54,033 nt of DNA, taken from contig JANYAH010000200.1 in the NCBI GenBank assembly GCA_025361425.1, positions 1 to 54,033 of the forward strand. The letters are read 5' to 3'. Position numbers and translations under genes: made by a program. The notes under the pieces are model-generated. The model searched no databases. It was not told where the DNA came from and worked only from the letters and a program-made list of their open reading frames with translations. Below, piece by piece: positions 1 to 7,827 of this stretch. The stretch is from Candidatus Solibacter sp. Its GTDB lineage: Bacteria; Acidobacteriota; Terriglobia; Bryobacterales; Bryobacteraceae. Numbering within the stretch: position 1 is the stretch's first letter; every line of letters begins with the position of its first letter.

Positions 1-333
1 GGTTCAAATCAACCAGCAAGGCCGGCGCGGCAAGGTCTTGGAACAATCACAGACCTCTAGTCCATGTGAACCATGCGGGTGTCGACCAGATCCAGACAAA
101 CTTAAAGAATGTCCGCAACTGGGGGGCCTCGTGCGCTGATGCCCTGTTAAGACTGCGGGAGCTTCGGCCTGGGTAATTGGTGTCATCCTCTCGCGGCGCC
201 AGGCGACGGAGTGTATTGGATCCAGTCGGGCCACCTTCCCGCGGGCCGCACGCGCACGAACTCGACTGTGGCACGAGCGGTAGTCTTAGAGGTAGGCTAG
301 ATGCAGGCTGGGGTGGATAAAAAGGTATTTCGG
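1..333. other. left-end stretch without a supported gene
   Basis: Short open frames exist on both strands but none shows a recognisable motif, ribosome binding site and start together. A plus-strand frame open from the left edge to about position 175 could be the 3' end of a gene cut by the window, but it cannot be assigned. The bases just before 334 should hold the promoter of the next gene; no convincing hexamers were seen. Confidence 0.4.
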
Positions 334-1422
334 ATGGACTCTATGAAAATGATTACGCGGCTGGCTGCCTGTCTCCTGGTCGTGATGGCGGGCTCCGCCC
401 AACAGGCGTCCCGGCTTTCGAACATGGTGTTGGCTAACGACCGGCTGGAGTTGACAATCCAGGGGACCGGCGGCACGTTCTCCAAACTGTTGCTGCGCGA
501 CGGAGAGCCTCTCAGTCCACTGGCGACGATCGGTCATTTTCTTGCGTTGGATGGATTTGGCGCGCCGTCGGATGAAGAGCGCGCAGCAGGTATGCCCTTC
601 CATGGCGAGGCCTCCAAGCAAGTGGCAAGAGTGATCGCGTCGCAGAATTCCGGATCCCTGCGCTCAATCATCCTCGAGACTGTGCTTCCGCTCGCGCAGG
701 AGACGCTTACGCGAACCATCGAAATGGTGGAGGGTGAGAACGTTGTCTACATCACTAGCGCCCTCGAGAGCGGGCTTGCCGCAGACCGGCCGATTTCGTG
801 GGCTGAGCACGCGACCATTGGCCCTCCCTTTCTCGAGAAGGGGAAGACCGTTGTGGATATGCCCGCGCTGAATTGTCGTGTGCGCCCGTTCAAGCCCGGG
901 CCAATTCCAGGGCGCCTGGCGTACGAACGCGATTTCCAATGGCCCATGGCGCCCACCAACGATAACGGGCAGGCCGACCTGCGGCTGGTTCCCACGGACA
1001 ACAACTATCTGGACCTGGCGAGCTGTCAGATGGACCCAAAGCGCAACCTGGCGTTCGTAACGGCGCTCCACTTGGACAAGCATCTGTTGTTCGGATATGT
1101 TTTCCGGCAGCAGGATTATCCGTGGCTGATGAGTTGGATGAACTACACGGGCGATAGCCGGGCCGCGCGCGGCATGGAATTTTCCACGCAGCCATTCGAT
1201 GTTTCCCACAAGGAGACCGTGGCCATGAGCCCGCTGTTTGGCACGCCCACATTCCGCTGGCTGCCGGCTAAAGCGAAGCTCCAGACGCGCTTTTTGCTGT
1301 TTTATGTAAGGGCGCCCGAAGGCTTCACCCGCATCGACGACGTGTTGCTGGAGGGCGGAGAGATCACCGTCGTTGATCGATCGGGGCTGCGGCTAGTACT
1401 GCCGGCCTCGCGGGGACTGTAA
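334..1422 (+). CDS. secreted aldose-1-epimerase-like (galactose mutarotase fold) protein
   Basis: The product is about 362 residues. It begins with a basic n-region and hydrophobic signal peptide (ITRLAACLLVVMAGSAQQ), so it is probably exported. The body has the opening seen in sugar-mutarotase-fold proteins (NDRLELTIQGTGGTFSKLLL), followed by WAEHATIGPPFL, which resembles the conserved H-x-x-x-GPPF segment of epimerase-like proteins. That suggests carbohydrate binding in the periplasm, but the substrate is unknown and the catalytic His/Glu pair cannot be fixed by eye. Start at 334 is preferred because an AAAGG lies about 8 bases upstream; ATGs at 301 and 343 are in frame. It stands alone, with gene remnants downstream. 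Confidence 0.6.
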   Translation: MDSMKMITRLAACLLVVMAGSAQQASRLSNMVLANDRLELTIQGTGGTFSKLLLRDGEPLSPLATIGHFLALDGFGAPSDEERAAGMPFHGEASKQVARVIASQNSGSLRSIILETVLPLAQETLTRTIEMVEGENVVYITSALESGLAADRPISWAEHATIGPPFLEKGKTVVDMPALNCRVRPFKPGPIPGRLAYERDFQWPMAPTNDNGQADLRLVPTDNNYLDLASCQMDPKRNLAFVTALHLDKHLLFGYVFRQQDYPWLMSWMNYTGDSRAARGMEFSTQPFDVSHKETVAMSPLFGTPTFRWLPAKAKLQTRFLLFYVRAPEGFTRIDDVLLEGGEITVVDRSGLRLVLPASRGL

Positions 1423-1670
1423 ACTGGCACGTCGCCAACCACCAGCGTGTCCCATGCCGGAGCGGCGGACACCGGTCCCGGTCTGGCTCAGGAACTTTCT
1501 CAAAGTCGTGGTCTCGCCCGCGAGTTTCGCCCAGGCTGGCGTCTCGTTCGCCGCGATCAAGTCGCCCAGGACGGGCGCAGCAGCCACGATGTCCGGGTGC
1601 GTCGCGGAGAGCACGTTGTGCGTGGTCGCGCCGCTCGCAGCCTGCTGTAGCCGGGGGTGGAACCGCGCCG
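1395..1670 (-). pseudogene. remnant of tail-fibre-like protein, frameshifted
   Basis: The minus-strand reading contains ATTHNVLSATHPDIV, then APVLGDLIAANETPAWAKL, then TTTLRKFLSQTGTG. After a shift of frame it continues as VSAAPAWDTLVVGDVPV. This order (HNLLSATHPDT... RGDLIVGNxTPxWxRL... KFLxQTGTGTVSAAPAWDTL) is a familiar repeat of phage tail-fibre and related structural proteins. No start codon or domain start is present, and the frame breaks near 1480, so this is a decayed fragment. The identification rests on motif memory; the source element is unknown. Confidence 0.45.
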
Positions 1671-1702
1671 GCGCGCGCCGACAACCAGAGCGCGGTACGC
1701 CT

Positions 1703-1792
1703 TTAGAACAACACCTTCAGGCCGAACTGAATCACGCGCGGCCAGGCGAACTCGTTCGAGGGACTGGCAGGGCGATTGCGAGTCATTTCCCA
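1703..1792 (-). pseudogene. possible C-terminal scrap of a TonB-dependent/Oar-like receptor
   Basis: A 29-codon minus-strand frame ends NEFAWPRVIQFGLKVLF followed by TAA. Acidobacterial Oar/TonB-dependent receptors typically finish with a strand such as PRVIQFALKLxF ending in an aromatic residue, which is the outer-membrane beta-barrel terminus. Nothing upstream in this frame continues the barrel, because the PEP-CTERM gene stop lies about 45 bases away. It would be a 3' remnant left by deletion. The evidence is one short motif, so confidence is low. Confidence 0.3.
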
Positions 1793-1838
1793 GCGGGTTG
1801 GCGGCGAGCAATCCGAAGGAGGGAGGCCGCGTCGGCAA

Positions 1839-2372
1839 CTAGCCATGGTGCTGCCACGAAGGCTCTCTACGGCGGCTTCTTGTCCAGGCGCCGAGAACCA
1901 CCGCTCCGAGCGCCAGTAACCCCGTGGTGGAAGGTTCCGGCGCGGGCGTCACAGAGAACGTTCCATACCCGACACCGTTCCCGTCCTCCGTGTAGACATC
2001 GACCCCAACAGAGAAGAGGTTGACGGGGAAATCTCCTAATTCGCCCGCAACCATGAACGACAACCCGTTGTTGTCTAACAGTGGGGTGTTCGGATAGTAC
2101 AGTAGGTTCGAGTTGCCAAAATACCCGCCAGGGCCTATGAGTCCGGTTATCCTCTGGGGAACTCCATTCACAAATCGCGTTCCCACGATGTCTACAATCA
2201 CGTAACCGCCGGTCACATCATCGGCAATCAGGGTGCCGAAGCCCTCGACCGAAACTTCCGGGGCAGGCAAGGAATACTGAAAATTGAAAATCGATCCGGC
2301 AAAGCAAGGACCGGCTAGCGCGCCTGAGGCCAGTAGCGCCGCAACGAGAAACATAACCGTCTTGTTAGGCAT
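1839..2372 (-). CDS. PEP-CTERM sorting-domain secreted protein
   Basis: The product is about 177 residues with a signal peptide (NKTVMFLVAALLASGALAG) and a C-terminal PEP-CTERM signal: PEPSTTGLLALGAVVLGAW followed by an Arg-rich end. Such proteins are exported, recognised by an exosortase and processed near the PEP motif; no exosortase is encoded here. The middle is beta-rich with no known domain. The start is set by a strong GGAGGAGG site that overlaps the end of the LuxR gene. Only one base separates the LuxR stop (TGA 2376-2374) from this ATG, so the two are co-transcribed and probably translationally coupled. The cargo may be a surface or matrix protein. Confidence 0.85.
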   Translation of the reverse strand: MPNKTVMFLVAALLASGALAGPCFAGSIFNFQYSLPAPEVSVEGFGTLIADDVTGGYVIVDIVGTRFVNGVPQRITGLIGPGGYFGNSNLLYYPNTPLLDNNGLSFMVAGELGDFPVNLFSVGVDVYTEDGNGVGYGTFSVTPAPEPSTTGLLALGAVVLGAWTRSRRREPSWQHHG

Positions 2373-2373
2373 T

Positions 2374-3006
2374 TCATCCTCCTCCTCGTAACGTACGGAC
2401 GTCTCTGCTGGCCGCAGCACCATTCTGCGCTAGCACCTTGCCAACGACGGCCGTGCGGGTGGTCACGCCCATCTTGATCATGATCAGACGCAGAAACGCG
2501 TTCACTGTATTGGAGCTAATGTTCATTCGTTTCGCGAGTGCCTGAGTGGTGAGGCCCAGTGAAACGCCTCCCAGCGCCTCGCGTTCCCGATCCGTAAGGT
2601 GGTACTCCTCGGCGACCTCGTTCACCGAATCGCCCACCGATGCCTCTCTTCTGAGGTGAATGGCGAACATGGTTTGCTGGATGCTGCCGATCACCGGCTC
2701 CACCAGGAAGATGCGGCAACTGTATTCGAGGCCGCCGATATTGAGATGCAAAATCAGCGAAGCCAGATCGGCGTGAGACCGTGCGCTTAGCAATTCCCGG
2801 ACCTCCGCTGGAAGCTGCGCGTCCCCGTGGATGAGGGAGCCGCCGAAGTCATGTAGTATGGCCCCGGCCCCACGGTCCCACGCGACCAATTCGAAGGCCA
2901 GATCGACGATAACCACTCCCTCAGTTGGCACGGGGTGTGGGATCCTGGATTCTTCCGCTACTGTACGCCACGATTTACCTGGTGTCATCATTAAGTCCAC
3001 AAACAT
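2374..3006 (-). CDS. LuxR-family transcriptional regulator with N-terminal sensor-like domain
   Basis: The product is 210 residues. Residues about 137-193 form a LuxR/GerE helix-turn-helix (LTDREREALGGVSLGLTTQ, then SSNTVNAFLRLIMIKMGV). Residues 30-120 form an uncharacterised domain starting with VVIVDLAFELVAWDRGAGAI. There is no receiver domain, so it is not a classical phosphorylated response regulator. The same two-domain architecture recurs as the N-terminal half of the fusion at 23,533-25,602. It is immediately upstream of a PEP-CTERM gene (1-base gap), suggesting it controls its own operon or other surface-protein genes. A start at 2991 is an alternative. Confidence 0.85.
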   Translation of the reverse strand: MFVDLMMTPGKSWRTVAEESRIPHPVPTEGVVIVDLAFELVAWDRGAGAILHDFGGSLIHGDAQLPAEVRELLSARSHADLASLILHLNIGGLEYSCRIFLVEPVIGSIQQTMFAIHLRREASVGDSVNEVAEEYHLTDREREALGGVSLGLTTQALAKRMNISSNTVNAFLRLIMIKMGVTTRTAVVGKVLAQNGAAASRDVRTLRGGG

Positions 3007-3046
3007 CTCACCGGTGCGGCGGACCAGTCTGACCCGCCACGTTGAA

Positions 3047-5428
3047 CTAGGGCTGCTTGCGCATCACATACGTATTCCAGTTAGCGAACTCAGTCCTAGG
3101 GTAGTTGCCGATGTATTCTGCAACCATCCATATCGCACCGTCACTGGTGGCAACGGCCGAACTGTAATCGCCCCAGCGGGCGATGCCGAAGCCACCGCCG
3201 TCCGGGTAGCCTGTAAAACCGTCCTCGGGCAACGTGCCCGTGCCGGCGACCTGTATCGCCGTTGGCGTAGAGAACGTGTCGAACGGAATCAACGCAGCGC
3301 TTGGATACCAATCGGCGCCAACCAACGTCGCCGCGATCGCCCCACGGCCCTGTGCGTTGACGGCGATTGCCGGGCGCAGCAGGTGGTTGCTGTTCACCAG
3401 CAGATATCCCTGGTTGAGGACGGAACCGGCAAGCACACCGTTGCGGACAGTAGGCGAGAGAACCACGTAAGCGCCCCCGACGCCATAGTGTCCGGTTTCA
3501 TCCACGATGCCCGTGGGAAACGTCAGATATAGCCGTCCGGAGGCGTAAGAAAGCGATTGCACGCGACAATCGCCACCATCAAGAAACGCAAGCTCGCCCG
3601 TCGGAATAAGACTCCAGCCGTACGGCAGCGGGCCTGGGCGTTGACTCGCCACGTCCGGAAAGGTGTAAGAAAGAGTCGGAATGACCATCCGGCTCAGAAT
3701 TGGATTGGGACTCGGAGTCGCCATCGAACTTGTATTGCGCATCGCCCAAAGTGCCACGCCGCCGCTGTAGGCGAATCGAGACAAGGTACTGACAAAGTAT
3801 TCGATTCCGCCGCTAGCTACGAAATTACTGGCGCCAGGCGGCGTCGCTGCCGGCTGAATGGCGAACTCGTATCCCGTGGTGAACGGCAGCAGAAACTGGT
3901 ATGCCGTGGGTTGTGCGACGCCGGTGCCAAGGGCCGCTTTCGAAAGAGTCAACACGGCGGCGTCAACGAACGCGTGAGAATACGTATTGAATTCATTCCA
4001 GGCAATGTGGACTCCGTACTGATCCGATCCTAACTGAGGGTAGTCGGCAATACACGGGCACCCTATGTGCGCCTGGTTAGTGGTGTCCATGGAATAAATG
4101 TTGTAGTCCCCCGCAGGATCGGCGGTTTGACTGACGGCGGCATAGAGATGGGACATGTTCAACGGGTTGCCCAGCACATCATGGTCCTGTGATCGCTGCA
4201 GTATGAACCAACGGTTGATGCCCTGGTCGAAGTACACGCGCATATCGGTCGGGTAGACGCCGTTCACTCCTGTAATCCGGTCTATCGCCGGCGCCAGCCC
4301 AAATACCTGGTTTGTCGATACGGCGGCCGGCAGGACGGGCACACCGGAGGGAAGATAGACTTGGACCGCATTGTTAACTCCCTCGAGAACAAAATCGTTC
4401 GACGCGGCAATGCTTGGATTTGGCGGCTCGACGCTGAACTGGTTCCCGTTGTTAGCCAGGCGCTGGTCCGCGTGAGAAAGCGCGTTAAACCCCGAGCTAC
4501 CGGAGGCCCCGGTAACGGTTAAGCCTTTCATGGTAGTCGCGGACAGCGAGGAAAAGGTGAAGGCGCTACTAGAGACGGGCGGGCGAAGACGCTTTGGCAG
4601 AACCTTCGGCAACAGTTCCTTGGACGCCGATGCCACGCCAGTCGCCGATCTCGCTTTAGATGTCTTCAGCATTAGCGCCTGCTGCCTGAGGTTCACTACG
4701 CGGGTCAGTAAGAAACTTCCCGTAATATTGGTCCCTGTGTACTCGGCGGCCGGCTGTGCTGGCAGGGGGAGCGCCACGAACACGGCGGCCGCGAGAGCGA
4801 TCCAAATACCGCCTCTGATCCGAGCGATAGGCAGAAATCGCCATGACACCCGACTTGCAATTCCAAGCGCCATTACTATCAGTACTAACGAGAAACACCC
4901 GGGCTCTGGAATCGGATCCAAATCCGGCGCGCTGAAGTTGGTGATCGTCATTACTCCCGGCTCACCCAGATTGTCCGCGCTGCCGATTCTGAAGCCGGCG
5001 GTCTCGCCGCCAAGCATCGGCAAGCTCACGGTGCCCGATTGGCCGGTCGTATCAGCTAACCAGATAAACCTGCCGTTCAGAAGGTAACCGGCGAAGTCAA
5101 AACCGGGGTTGTCCAGCGAGGAGTAGACGTAGTCGAACTGAAACAGTCCGCTGCTATAGACGACAGTGGTGAGGTCCGTCGTTCCGTATTCTCCACTGCC
5201 GTCGTGTGGTCCCGTGAAGAGAAGCGCCGTGCCGTCGTCGAAACTTTCCGCGTAGCCGTTTGCCAACGTGCTATTGGTGAGGGTAAAATTCTGGAATGCT
5301 CCGATTAGGCCCGCCTGAGCCTCGCGAGCAAAGGTTCCAGCAAGTGTCAACGCACAGCAGAATATGAGGGAGATGCGTCGAACGGTCGGAATCGGCTTAC
5401 TCGGCGCCTGAAACGGGACTGACCTCAT
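3047..5428 (-). CDS. PEP-CTERM protein fused in frame to a second secreted protein
   Basis: This is a continuous 793-codon frame. Residues 1-40 hold a signal peptide (RRISLIFCCALTLAGTFA, ending EAQA-G), then a beta-rich domain to about 165. A typical PEP-CTERM tail follows (PIPEPGCFSLVLIVMALG plus Arg residues, about 170-205). Instead of stopping, the frame runs into a second hydrophobic signal-like segment (GGIWIALAAAVFVALPLPA, about 207-226) and a 560-residue domain with repeated short strands and Asp/Gly loops, possibly a beta-propeller. An in-frame GTG at 4849 could start the second half separately, but without a good ribosome site. The main start at 5428 has a strong GGAGGTGA. Either a true fusion or a lost stop codon explains it. 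Confidence 0.75.
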   Translation of the reverse strand: MRSVPFQAPSKPIPTVRRISLIFCCALTLAGTFAREAQAGLIGAFQNFTLTNSTLANGYAESFDDGTALLFTGPHDGSGEYGTTDLTTVVYSSGLFQFDYVYSSLDNPGFDFAGYLLNGRFIWLADTTGQSGTVSLPMLGGETAGFRIGSADNLGEPGVMTITNFSAPDLDPIPEPGCFSLVLIVMALGIASRVSWRFLPIARIRGGIWIALAAAVFVALPLPAQPAAEYTGTNITGSFLLTRVVNLRQQALMLKTSKARSATGVASASKELLPKVLPKRLRPPVSSSAFTFSSLSATTMKGLTVTGASGSSGFNALSHADQRLANNGNQFSVEPPNPSIAASNDFVLEGVNNAVQVYLPSGVPVLPAAVSTNQVFGLAPAIDRITGVNGVYPTDMRVYFDQGINRWFILQRSQDHDVLGNPLNMSHLYAAVSQTADPAGDYNIYSMDTTNQAHIGCPCIADYPQLGSDQYGVHIAWNEFNTYSHAFVDAAVLTLSKAALGTGVAQPTAYQFLLPFTTGYEFAIQPAATPPGASNFVASGGIEYFVSTLSRFAYSGGVALWAMRNTSSMATPSPNPILSRMVIPTLSYTFPDVASQRPGPLPYGWSLIPTGELAFLDGGDCRVQSLSYASGRLYLTFPTGIVDETGHYGVGGAYVVLSPTVRNGVLAGSVLNQGYLLVNSNHLLRPAIAVNAQGRGAIAATLVGADWYPSAALIPFDTFSTPTAIQVAGTGTLPEDGFTGYPDGGGFGIARWGDYSSAVATSDGAIWMVAEYIGNYPRTEFANWNTYVMRKQP

Positions 5429-5919
5429 GTCACCTCCGCATACAATCTGCGGTCCGCAGCCTCTCGGCAAGTAGACCGCCTCGCAATCGAGTGCGCGAAG
5501 CCGAACCAAGAGGCCCGGCAGTGACTGCTGTGCTACCCAAGCGAGTAATGACTCTTACATTACTCTAAAATGTCAAGACCGTCGGCAGCGGTGGCACTCA
5601 CAGGGATCATTTTCAGATTAAAAGGCTCTAATGTCAAGCAATAAACTGCTGCAATAGTACTGGTATCTAAATACTCGCTTTTGAAACATATTCAATCATG
5701 AGCTGTGGGTCTTGTCGTACAAGTCTTTTGTGAGTTTCAGCACTTCTGCCCGAGACATGTAATACGCTCTATTGATTTTAAGGGGCCCACCTATCCTGTG
5801 CCGTTAATAAACGCAGGAGCGTCCCGCATCCCCGCCCTGAGTGGGCTTCTAACTCCGCCGGATCCTGCTGTCCAACAGCACTCCTTTTTAGATGGATGCA
5901 ATGGTTGACGTCCCCACAT
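5429..5919. other. AT-rich intergenic region upstream of the PEP-CTERM fusion gene
   Basis: No coding sequence is supported here. The stretch 5540-5720 is clearly more AT-rich than its flanks and probably contains the minus-strand promoter for the gene starting at 5428. TTGACA hexamers on the minus strand occur at 5576-5571 and 5637-5632, but neither has a consensus -10 at ideal spacing. An 8-base inverted repeat lies in the same place. The right part (5720-5919) adjoins the transposase remnant and shows nothing recognisable. Confidence 0.5.
5543..5565. promoter_or_regulatory. inverted repeat, candidate operator
   Basis: GAGTAATG and CATTACTC form a perfect 8-base inverted repeat separated by 7 bases. 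It sits about 115 bases upstream of the ATG at 5428 and just downstream of a minus-strand TTGACA. The size and symmetry fit a dimeric regulator site, for example a LuxR-type protein, but the binding factor is a guess. Confidence 0.35.
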
Positions 5920-6312
5920 GGAGCAGGTTATTGAAGAAGCCAGGATTGTCTGCTTGTCCTTGTTCCAATATCGATCCACCAACAGAGCTGGATCCTCTCC
6001 GGCTATCCTCAGGCCCCGCAGAGACATGATCTTACCGCGCAGAACATTGCCGCTCTCCAGGATTTCGCACTCTTATACCACCGAGTGGACGGTGTTTGTC
6101 TTCATCCGCGTCACAAACTAGACGCCATCCCGGGTCATTTCCGCGAACCACTTAAAATCGTTGAAGCCTGAACTGTTCAGTCCGAGTGTAAGATGGATAC
6201 AGTGCGACGACGCTTGCGGGGTGGATATCGGTCTTGAAGTGGTAATCGACCTTAGATCATTTATGCCGCGCCTAAGTCCTTGCGGCACCATTACGCGAAA
6301 CCTGAGGCGCAT
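5920..6312 (-). pseudogene. IS4-type DDE transposase remnant with two in-frame stops
   Basis: In one minus-strand frame the translation reads FNDFKWFAEMTRDGV, stop (TAG 6120-6118), FVTRMKTNTVHSVV, stop (TAA 6075-6073), then ECEILESGNVLRGKIMSLRG and further. This matches the order in IS4-family transposases (Y-D-W-F-x-x-L-T-x-x-G-V-x-FVTRMKxNAVYEVVE... ILRDEIIxL... LRRVxxWDxxK). There are two nonsense codons and no frameshift between them. The N-terminal catalytic part and C-terminus are missing, and no terminal inverted repeats were found. It is dead and cannot move. Confidence 0.65.
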
Positions 6313-6334
6313 CCTCGCTGTTGTGCCAGGACTG

Positions 6335-7768
6335 TCAATCCATCACAACGGCTGGTACCGCTGTCGCATTCTTCGGCGTAGCGAAACCCAACGGCGTGCT
6401 TACCGAGATCACCGTCTCTCCGGCGCTCACCGGCGTGAAGCGGCTCACCACATGATTGGAACCAGACTGGATCGTCACGGGCGATTCCACCGACCCAACT
6501 CCTAGATTGCTACTCTTTAAACTCACGGTTACAGAAAGACCCGGCCGAAGTGGTTGCACGGTGATATCGGCCGCCAGTCCGGTAGCCGGATCGAGATGAA
6601 CCGACCAGACCACCACGTGGACGGGTTGGTTTTTTGAGTCGGACAAAGATGCATAAAAGCGGCGATCTTCGTATGCTCCAGTGTTGCGCAGAACCGCAGC
6701 CTCGTCCGGGGGGCCATAACGCCCGTAGGCGACGATCACGCCGGATCGAGCGAGTGTAGTTTGGCCGATACGGCTTCGGAAGCCTGGCGCCGTCGCCTTG
6801 TAGGTCACAGTACCCGTATCACTGAGCGACTGCAGATAGTACTTTGCTGTAAGCTCACCTGCCGGTACATGAAGCGTGACCGAAGCGCTTCCCAACTGGT
6901 CTTCCCGGGTAGACAAGAGAAGTTTGCTGCCATCGCTGCTGGTCAGGGTGACCCTTAGCCCCTCCGGCCCCGGGGATTCACCTAAGCAAAGCACTCCGGG
7001 CACTTGCAAATCCTTGCCAAGGGTAAAGTCGTCGTTTACAGCCAAACCGGGCTTTTCGACCATCGCGATGACCGTGGCGAACTCGGCCGGGATGCTGAAG
7101 CCGGGAGGCGGATTGGGAGTGAGCGTGGCCTTACCTTCCGCTGCGGGTTTGAAGTATGTCGCCGCCTCGCTCCTGCCGCCCGCGAGAATCAGCGTCGGAG
7201 CTCCCACCGAGCCGGCCTTGGAATCGGAGTTGGCGATGTGCACTTCCACTCGCGAGCCACCGGCGATCTGTTGCTCTTCCAGAATCTTCATCGACGAATC
7301 GAGCGCCGCGGAAAATAGTGAAAGTTTGGAAGGGTCGGACCTGGGCGTGGTTGGAAAGCTGGGGACCCGGAACGGCCCCAATATCACGATGGCCGACGGT
7401 GCCAAGGTGACCGTGCCCTTGACGCTGCCGAAACCCGTCGCAGTCGCAGTGTAAGTAACGTTACCCTGATCCGCCAGTCCCTGCACCCAGAACTCGGGGC
7501 TTTCGAGGGACCGCGGCCTCACGGTCAGTGTAATGCTCGCGGCACCCGGCTTGTCCAGCGAATCCGACAATAGCAAGCACTTCGGATCGTCACTTGTCAC
7601 GGTAATCCGCACTCCGGTCTGCGGCGCCGCCTCCGTCAGCCTTACGGTTACGTACATCTGGAGATTTCGGCCTACCGTCAGACTGGGCGCCGCCAAGCCT
7701 GGCGCGCCGGACGCCAACCGCGCAAGGGTCAAAATTGCGATTGCCGCCACGCCGCAGACTGTTCGCAT
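6335..7768 (-). CDS. secreted protein built of two copies of the giant protein's C-terminal module
   Basis: The product is 477 residues with an N-terminal signal peptide (GVAAIAILTLARLASGAPG) and a good GAGGTG ribosome site. Residues about 28-240 and 243-470 are two copies of a roughly 215-residue module. Each module begins GRNLQ or GKDLQ, continues with an Ig-like strand pattern (VRITVTSDDPK, LRVTLTSSDG), then TYTATATGFGS or TYKATAPGFRS and a hydrophobic segment ending V(I/V)L or VIVAYG. The same module occurs three times at the C-terminus of the 3511-residue protein encoded 59 bases upstream. The two genes probably form one operon and may act together at the cell surface. No anchor or enzymatic motif is visible. 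Confidence 0.8.
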   Translation of the reverse strand: MRTVCGVAAIAILTLARLASGAPGLAAPSLTVGRNLQMYVTVRLTEAAPQTGVRITVTSDDPKCLLLSDSLDKPGAASITLTVRPRSLESPEFWVQGLADQGNVTYTATATGFGSVKGTVTLAPSAIVILGPFRVPSFPTTPRSDPSKLSLFSAALDSSMKILEEQQIAGGSRVEVHIANSDSKAGSVGAPTLILAGGRSEAATYFKPAAEGKATLTPNPPPGFSIPAEFATVIAMVEKPGLAVNDDFTLGKDLQVPGVLCLGESPGPEGLRVTLTSSDGSKLLLSTREDQLGSASVTLHVPAGELTAKYYLQSLSDTGTVTYKATAPGFRSRIGQTTLARSGVIVAYGRYGPPDEAAVLRNTGAYEDRRFYASLSDSKNQPVHVVVWSVHLDPATGLAADITVQPLRPGLSVTVSLKSSNLGVGSVESPVTIQSGSNHVVSRFTPVSAGETVISVSTPLGFATPKNATAVPAVVMD

Positions 7769-7827
7769 TGTTCACCTCGTTCCTTCCTAGCCGAATTGAA
7801 TCTCAAAAACCACTCTGTTCCGCTGCG

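Noticed and set aside
1454-2023. 189-codon plus-strand frame
   Set aside because: Opposes the PEP-CTERM gene and the tail-fibre remnant and has no motif or ribosome site.
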